From NCBI GenBank assembly GCA_030560485.1, contig JAKTTS010000135.1, positions 1 to 31,844 on the forward strand: a stretch of DNA of 31,844 nt, given 5' to 3'. Source of the DNA: Ascoidea tarda (nom. inval.) (Eukaryota > Ascomycota > Saccharomycetes > Ascoideales > Ascoideaceae). The notes below the pieces were generated by a model. The model saw only the letters and a program-made list of their open reading frames with translations. It searched no databases and was not told the DNA's origin. Position 1 is the first letter of the stretch; every line of letters begins with the position of its first letter. The position numbers were made by a program, and so were the translations under genes. Positions 26,630-31,844 of the stretch are shown here, in pieces.

Positions 26630-28069
26630 GTTTCCTGATTTGAAATTGAGTCTAAGAAATGTAGATAATTGAGTCAACAATTGTGGTGTTATTATATTGA
26701 AATTTTGATCATCCAACATTTTATTTAAATTGCTCATCCTCTCGCATACTACACTTATGTTTTCCTTTACTTTGATATTTTCATCCAAATTATATAATAA
26801 TGGATTCAATAAATAATTTAATGAATTCTCAAACAAGAATGGTATTGTTAAATTTAAACTTGTTTGAAATTTAGTATAATATATATTGAATCTTTTTTCA
26901 TTTAGATATTTAATATCATTACTCTTTATTATGGGATTGATCGCTCTTAATATTGAAAACGAGTTTTTCTTAAATTTATTGTAAAAGCCCTTTTTTAAAA
27001 AAGTTTTCAAGTATGGTATAAAGCTCGTAGAATTTAATGGATTGATCATTTCTTCAATTCCGGTCGCAATTCCATTATCATTTGAATTACCTTTAGTATT
27101 CTCTGGATCGTTATTAATTGAACAATATAATATTAGGCAATATCTTATTATTAATAGAAAATTTATAATATGTAATAAATTTGATGCCGATATATATAGC
27201 TTATTAATGTCTATATCATCAAAAGAACTGATTAAATGTGTTACATGCCAATGGATTTTAATTTGTCTTTCCTCCATAATTGGATTTTGGACTTTTTCTT
27301 TTTCTTTTTCTTTTTCTTTTTCTTTTTCTTTTTCTTGCTCAATAATATCGTTAATTTTTTCTTGTTTTTCATTACCGATATTATCAAATTTATTATTAAT
27401 AGTATTATTATTATTATTATTGTAGTATTCTTTAAGATCAAAATTCGAAAAACAAATAAATAGTAGTTTGATTATATCAAATTTTCTTGATAATAATCGA
27501 TGCCTTTTTTTATTATTTAAAATTTCGACAATTTTAATTAAATTTTTAAAACTTATACCATTAGAATTCAACAGAAATTGAGATTCTAGCTGTTCAAAAT
27601 TTTCTCTTTTTTCAAAATTTATAAATGGAAACATTGATAATTTTCTCAAAAAGTCAAATAAAATTGGAAAAATTTGCAAGACACCATCTTCGGGATCTTC
27701 TTTAATATCTTCTTTGACATCATTATTGGTAATCCCACAAAACACTAATGATTTGATTTCTTCAAAATCGATTATCCTATCGTAATATAAAAAATCCTCG
27801 TGCTCGTTATTTAGTTTTGTGATATTGGGTAATGGAGTGGAAGAGGGCTTTTCGGAAATGTGCAGTGTATTGTTATCGTTAGTTTGTTTCTTGTTGGTGA
27901 GCAGTTTATATAGCTTTAAGTTTTTCTTCAATGAATATAACTCCAAATGAGACAATTGGTTCAGCGAATCCTTTAAGAATAATTCGAATAATTTCTCTTT
28001 AGATAAGCTGGTGACATCGATTTTATGACTCGATGGGGATGTGGCTTGTCTTGAGGATGATTGGCCCAT
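25562..28069 (-). CDS. RTC5: Rtc5, TLDc-domain vacuolar protein
   Basis: Rtc5 is the yeast TLDc protein that, with Oxr1, is linked to V-ATPase disassembly at the vacuole. The start MGQSSSRQ matches S. cerevisiae Rtc5 and is a good N-myristoylation signal (Gly2, Ser6). The protein has 835 residues (S. cerevisiae 567). The N-terminal helical region contains FEEIKSLVF and a KE run at about residues 243-258. The TLDc domain occupies about residues 500-800 (LYVGSRYGFSMKSLEYRVFNWNSPTVLLISG, IYGVYIKTPWRK, GNEQPIIKNNDL, FCVFRHLNHSEVYKTGS, ISEMEVWGIGGEDALREQQKQWAWEENE). Asn-rich inserts inside the domain (around 480-495, 575-610, 650-665) explain most of the extra length. Confidence 0.93.
27296..27336. 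repeat. CTTTTT hexamer repeat in RTC5
   Basis: About seven consecutive CTTTTT units code for the (EK)n run of RTC5 on the minus strand. The same type of repeat, with the unit TTTCTC, closes the window in another gene, so Lys/Glu hexamer expansion recurs here. Confidence 0.85.
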
Positions 28070-28272
28070 GTTTGCTTGTTCTTTGCATTTAATAACTGTT
28101 TGTAGAAATCAATTGGTGGCAACACTTTGTGGGATTAAATGAGGTGCGAAACGTATATCGATTGAAAGATAGCTGAGTTACAGTTTATAAATGACTAAAG
28201 AGATGAAGGATTAGAAATCGCCTCAAGACAAAAATGTCAACAAAAGGCAGACCCGCCGCCGTGGCACCAGCA

Positions 28273-29763
28273 TCACTCGACAGCATCAACCAAAATGGTG
28301 GGTTCAAGTCTGGAAAAGTTCTCCCAGAAGCTTTCGAAGAGAAAGACCAACGAGGCGACATCATCTGTTCCACAGGTTTCTCTAATGCTGTGCATGCTGA
28401 GCTGGGGATTGCCAATGTCCAAGCATCTAATGCCCAATTTCGAGCAGACAATTGGCCCGATGGTGGAGCCACAGGGACTGTCGTTTCGGACGACAAACAA
28501 TTGCAAGGGGACCTTGACCAACTCAGCGCATTTTTTAACAAGTAATATTCCTGGGGAGTTTGTGGCATATCTTTGGTTGGCATTGATCTTGATGACTGGT
28601 CCTTTGTTAAGGTCTGGCTTGTGTTTGCTCTCGTAGTTTAGAGCGTAGTTGGGATGAACACCATGGGCCATGTCCGAAGACAAGAAAAAGGATTTTGCAG
28701 CAGATTGGTACAAATGGTTCTTGTTGATGATCGATTCCTCTCCAGTACCAAGAATAGAAGAAAGTCTGTCGATAACTGCAGGAATAAAATTAGAATCAGC
28801 GCCCTGGGCAGATTGAGACCCAATTTCTTCATGGTCAAAACAGGCTAGCAATCGGATACCAGACTCATTTTCAATGTTTTTTGAAGCACGCACCAATGCT
28901 TGAGAACCGCAAAAGCAAGAAGTCAAATTATCCAATCTGCCACTGAATATGAACTCGTCGTTGATTCCACCAATGGTAGAAGGATTTGTGTCGTGTAAAA
29001 TCAATTCAAAATCTTCAATTGCAGAAACCTCGCAACCACATTCTTTGGCGATGAGGTTAATTAGCAGCTTGTTGTGTCTTTGAACCATGGTTTGCAACGA
29101 GTGGAATTCTTCATCGGATAATTTGCCATGTTCATGGTCTGAACAACCACCCTGTGATGTTTCATCCTGCTTGCTATTTGAGTTTTTGGTTTGATCGAGT
29201 GTTTCTGCTTTATTTTCTAAACCAGCAATGGGTAACAAGTGTGTTTCCTTGTTAAACTCGAATTTTTGGTTTACCGCCCTATCTAAATGGATAGCCAAAG
29301 TAGGGATATTCAAAATTGGTTTGTTGATTTGAATGATTTTGGGAACGAGTTTATCATTACTGTTTATCATCACTCTACCGCTGATACCATAGGAACGATC
29401 AAAAAAAGTATGGAAAATACCGCCACCATAGCATTCAACACCAACCTGAATATAGCCATTGGATGAGTTGTTGGATATTGGTTTAATCCTTAAGGTGGGC
29501 GAATCTGTATGGCATCCAACTATGGAAAAGCTATTACCGGGCTTCCAGTTTGCTCCCACAGTGAAAGCAATGATCGATGAGCCATTTCTAGTAACAAAGT
29601 AACTTTGGCCCTTCTTGACCTTTGTTGACCAGTTTGATCTTTCAGAGATCTCTGTGAAGTTGGACGAGAGAAGCAACTTCTTGATCGACTCGACAGCCAA
29701 ATAGGGCGAGGTCGACGCGTTGAGAAAGGAAACAAACTCGTTTGCATAGGATTTCAAAGCCAT
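28273..29763 (-). CDS. APE4: Aspartyl aminopeptidase Ape4 (M18)
   Basis: Ape4 removes N-terminal acidic residues from peptides; in yeast it is cytosolic and is carried to the vacuole by the Cvt pathway on starvation. The 496-residue product (S. cerevisiae 490) shows all M18 metal-site blocks: His85 in VGCHTDSP, Asp278 in SGRLDNL, Glu312-Glu313 in FDHEEIGS, Asp364 in SSDMAHGVHPNY and His458 in QLSMHSIRE. An insert of about 30 residues at 183-215 is Ser/Gln/Lys-rich. The start MALKSYANEFVSFLNAS is the first Met before the conserved block. It is tandem with RTC5, 203 bp from the RTC5 start. That short gap serves as RTC5 promoter and APE4 3' UTR, and I see no distinct element in it. Confidence 0.97.
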   Translation of the reverse strand: MALKSYANEFVSFLNASTSPYLAVESIKKLLLSSNFTEISERSNWSTKVKKGQSYFVTRNGSSIIAFTVGANWKPGNSFSIVGCHTDSPTLRIKPISNNSSNGYIQVGVECYGGGIFHTFFDRSYGISGRVMINSNDKLVPKIIQINKPILNIPTLAIHLDRAVNQKFEFNKETHLLPIAGLENKAETLDQTKNSNSKQDETSQGGCSDHEHGKLSDEEFHSLQTMVQRHNKLLINLIAKECGCEVSAIEDFELILHDTNPSTIGGINDEFIFSGRLDNLTSCFCGSQALVRASKNIENESGIRLLACFDHEEIGSQSAQGADSNFIPAVIDRLSSILGTGEESIINKNHLYQSAAKSFFLSSDMAHGVHPNYALNYESKHKPDLNKGPVIKINANQRYATNSPGILLVKKCAELVKVPLQLFVVRNDSPCGSTIGPIVCSKLGIRCLDIGNPQLSMHSIRETCGTDDVASLVFLFESFWENFSRLEPTILVDAVE

Positions 29764-30196
29764 GGCAGGAAAGAAGACAGAATCTCAGGAAGGAAACAAC
29801 AGAACAACAAGACAGCAGCACACAATGGAGTGAGCAAACAAGCGAGAAATAAAAAGCAGCAGCTAGAAATTGCAGCTAGAAATGGCTACAAATTGCAGCT
29901 TGTGCAAAGCTGCTCTTATCGCACAGAGAACTCCGCTGAGTGGACAATCTTCCAAACTGTAACTGAATATTTTCCACGCCAGTTTGGGCAACATTCGCCC
30001 AGAAACCGAAGCTCCAACATTCACCTACGGAAACTAAAACTTCAAACTGACCGAGTGGGAATGACTGTATTAATAAATGCTTTCTTTATGACTGAATAAA
30101 AAAAATAAAACTAACATGTAACCAGAAAAAAAACTAAGAACTAAAAGTAAAACACGGTATTAAGCGGTTTGTGTAGGGGCATTGCTGTATCGTAAA
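29764..30196 (-). promoter_or_regulatory. APE4 upstream region with 13-bp direct repeat
   Basis: GCAGCTAGAAAT occurs at 29859-29870 and 29872-29883, and a third partial copy, TTGCAGCTTG, follows near 29893-29902. The repeat lies about 95-120 bp upstream of the APE4 start, a normal place for an activator site. The right part (30080-30196) is A-rich and holds the 3' end of the next gene. No other gene is seen. Confidence 0.5.
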
Positions 30197-31744
30197 CTAT
30201 CTTCTGTTTCGCACTCCAGGTCTCATGCCAGAGCTCTTTTCAAGGGAGAATATGCTGCTTGTGCTGGACGAATGGTGGATGCGAGACTGCACCTCTTCGC
30301 TCGACCTTTTGCTGTTGCCCGACCTCGAGCTCAACGAGACTGGTGGTTTGTGCACCTTTGATAGCTTGGAGCTGACATTGGAGCTGGTGTTCCTCATTCG
30401 AGGCGAGGAGGTATTTGGTCTTTGTAATGGGGATCTTGAGCTAGGCAAAGGTGATCTCGATCTTGATTTCAATTTTCTTTCAAGTGGTATAGAGCGTTCA
30501 TTATCGATTTCTCTTTCAAAACCTCTTTCCATTTTTATTCTAGGTCTTTCTCTTTGTCTTTCTATTTGTCTCTCTCTATTTATATCTTTATTGGCTTCTC
30601 TATGGATTTCTCTGCTAACGTCTCTTCCAACATCTCTCGATGGTTCTCTTTTGACCTGCGTTCCATCTTTTCTGTAGGAAGAATCTCTTTTCATGGATAC
30701 CGCCTTTCTTTCTGCGATTCTTACGTTTTTAGAAATTGTTCCCTTTTTCATAGGTATCATAGGCATGTCTTTTGGATCTCTTTTAATTTTCATTTTGACA
30801 TCTTTTTTGACTTCTTTAATTTCCGGGATTATTTCTTTTTTAATTTCTCTTTTGATTTCCTTTCTAATTTCGGTTCTGATTTCTCTTTTATTTTCAATTT
30901 TAACATCCGATTTAAGAGAAGGTTTGGGTTTAACAGTTTCATCTTTTTTGATTGCAGTTATTGTTATTGGATTATTCTGTTTTTCTTTACTCTGACCAAC
31001 GGAACTATTGTCTCTATTATTATTATTATTATTATTGTTATTATTATTATTGAAATTACTATTACTATTTGAATATGACCATAACTTTTTTTTCCAAAGA
31101 GTTAATTCATTATGTAATTGAATGACTTTTTTAACATCCTCATTATAACTTTTATAATCATAATCGCCGGTTTGTTTATTGCTTAATGAACTATTTTTAT
31201 TTTTCACTTTAGATTTATTCTTTTGAATCGATTCATACAACTCTTGATATTCTTTGTATGTAGTTTTGAATTTTCGAGATAAATCTTGAAGTTGAACTGA
31301 AGGGAACTCATTGGACAATGCACTAGATGAATTAATAGAAGAGCTTGTAATTTTTTGCTTTTTAGGTCTTGGATTCATTTCAGGTGATGTCAAATTTGTA
31401 GAATAATTAGGAGCAGAGTCAGATGGAGAACTGTTGGACTTGGAAAATACCGATGATGTTGAAGAAGTGGAAGAAGAAGATAATGAACCGGATGAGGAAC
31501 TGGAAGTGGTTCGGAATCTTTTGCGCTGAGTTTCATTGTCTCTTAAAGGACCTAGATGTTCATCATCTTCAGATGAAGACGAGACAAATTCTTTGGATAA
31601 TACCTTTCTCTTCTTGTTTGAAGAAATTTCCAACTGTTTAGCCTGCTGTTCGATTTTTTTAAGTCTATCTATTTCCTTTTCCTTTTCCTTTTCCTTTTCT
31701 AACTTAATTTTTTCCAATTTTTCCAATTTTTCTTGTTCTTTTTT
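30197..31744 (-). CDS. Charged protein with occludin/ELL-like segment, 5'-incomplete
   Basis: An open frame of about 515 codons ends at 30197 and has no ATG at its 5' end. Going upstream it meets stop codons at 31745-31750. The N-terminal part is a K/E coiled region, then an acidic-Ser segment (SSSSEDDEHLGP) and a Ser-rich segment. Residues about 150-218 (FKTTYKEYQELYESI...VIQLHNELTLWKKKLWSYS; DNA 31073-31281) fit the occludin/ELL domain pattern of a Y.EY..L helix followed by LHN.L..(I/W)K. The rest is poly-Asn, K/E/R-rich repeats and a basic Arg/Ser-rich tail, which suggests a nuclear protein. If it is ELL-like it would be an RNA polymerase II elongation factor whose N-terminal domain lies beyond the window. 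This rests on a short similarity. Confidence 0.4.
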   Translation of the reverse strand, partial: KKEQEKLEKLEKIKLEKEKEKEKEIDRLKKIEQQAKQLEISSNKKRKVLSKEFVSSSSEDDEHLGPLRDNETQRKRFRTTSSSSSGSLSSSSTSSTSSVFSKSNSSPSDSAPNYSTNLTSPEMNPRPKKQKITSSSINSSSALSNEFPSVQLQDLSRKFKTTYKEYQELYESIQKNKSKVKNKNSSLSNKQTGDYDYKSYNEDVKKVIQLHNELTLWKKKLWSYSNSNSNFNNNNNNNNNNNNRDNSSVGQSKEKQNNPITITAIKKDETVKPKPSLKSDVKIENKREIRTEIRKEIKREIKKEIIPEIKEVKKDVKMKIKRDPKDMPMIPMKKGTISKNVRIAERKAVSMKRDSSYRKDGTQVKREPSRDVGRDVSREIHREANKDINRERQIERQRERPRIKMERGFEREIDNERSIPLERKLKSRSRSPLPSSRSPLQRPNTSSPRMRNTSSNVSSKLSKVHKPPVSLSSRSGNSKRSSEEVQSRIHHSSSTSSIFSLEKSSGMRPGVRNRR

Positions 31745-31754
31745 TTATCACAAT

Positions 31755-31844
31755 CTTTCTCTTTCTCTTTCTCTTTCTCTTTCTCTTTCTCTTTCTCTTT
31801 CTCTTTCTCTTTCTCTTTCTCTTTCTCTTTCTCTTTCTCTTTCT
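31755..31844. repeat. TTTCTC hexamer repeat at window end
   Basis: About 15 uninterrupted copies of TTTCTC run to the last base. On the minus strand the unit GAGAAA codes Glu-Lys, matching the composition of the adjacent charged protein, so it is probably an in-frame coding repeat. The sequence stops inside it, as a contig broken by a repeat would. Confidence 0.9.

Noticed and set aside
28234-28545. 103-residue plus-strand ORF
   Set aside because: Mostly antisense to the conserved C-terminal part of APE4, with no family similarity of its own; a shadow frame.
1-31844. LTR or other mobile elements, virus-derived elements and CRISPR arrays
   Set aside because: No terminal repeats, reverse transcriptase, integrase, transposase or regularly spaced repeat-spacer pattern seen; all direct repeats are simple or short.

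Overview
The window is nuclear DNA of a budding yeast (Saccharomycotina). It is AT-rich, and the genes are mostly intronless, compact and on both strands. The introns I can place have the yeast consensus GTATGT or GTGAGT donors, with TACTAAC-like branch points close to the 3' splice site. The recognisable proteins are fungal orthologues, many enlarged by asparagine-, serine-, lysine/glutamate- or aspartate-rich tracts. A CTG codon at 24173-24175 falls at a hydrophobic position of SVF1, which gives weak support for the standard code. I cannot name the species. I see no mobile element, virus-derived element, CRISPR array, rRNA or complete tRNA.

Left third (1-9600): a TFC6-like TFIIIC subunit (-) diverges from profilin PFY1 (+, one intron). 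Their shared promoter holds an inverted pair of perfect RNA polymerase III B boxes. Next come a small YCII-domain protein (-), a very large SHE9/MDM33 (-, mitochondrial inner membrane) and ESF1 (-, 18S rRNA processing, with an RRPE-type promoter element).

Middle (9900-17500): YAT2 (-, carnitine acyltransferase family, catalytic histidine position replaced by proline) diverges from MET2 (+, homoserine O-acetyltransferase) across a 1.4 kb intergenic region with a strikingly GC-rich core. KEI1 (-, inositol phosphorylceramide synthase subunit) follows, and needs a 10-codon first exon joined across a 68-nt intron.

Right part (17700-31844): a 1335-residue WD40 protein of MAPKBP1/WDR62 type (+), a three-exon proline/glutamine-rich CYSTM protein (+), SVF1 (+, ceramide carrier), RTC5 (-, TLDc, V-ATPase-linked), APE4 (-, M18 aspartyl aminopeptidase), and a 5'-incomplete highly charged protein with an occludin/ELL-like helical segment (-). 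The window ends inside a hexanucleotide repeat.

The genes are housekeeping genes and not one pathway, but some connect. SVF1 and KEI1 both act in ceramide delivery to the Golgi and its conversion to inositol phosphorylceramide. TFC6 appears to carry the binding site of its own complex. From memory, most of the orthologues map to S. cerevisiae chromosome IV right arm and to its duplicated partner blocks on VIII and XV, which suggests an ancestral linkage group. I found no evidence of a new defence or mobile system. The most unusual signals are the B-box palindrome, the histidine-less YAT2, the ELL-like gene, and several short phased or inverted promoter repeats.
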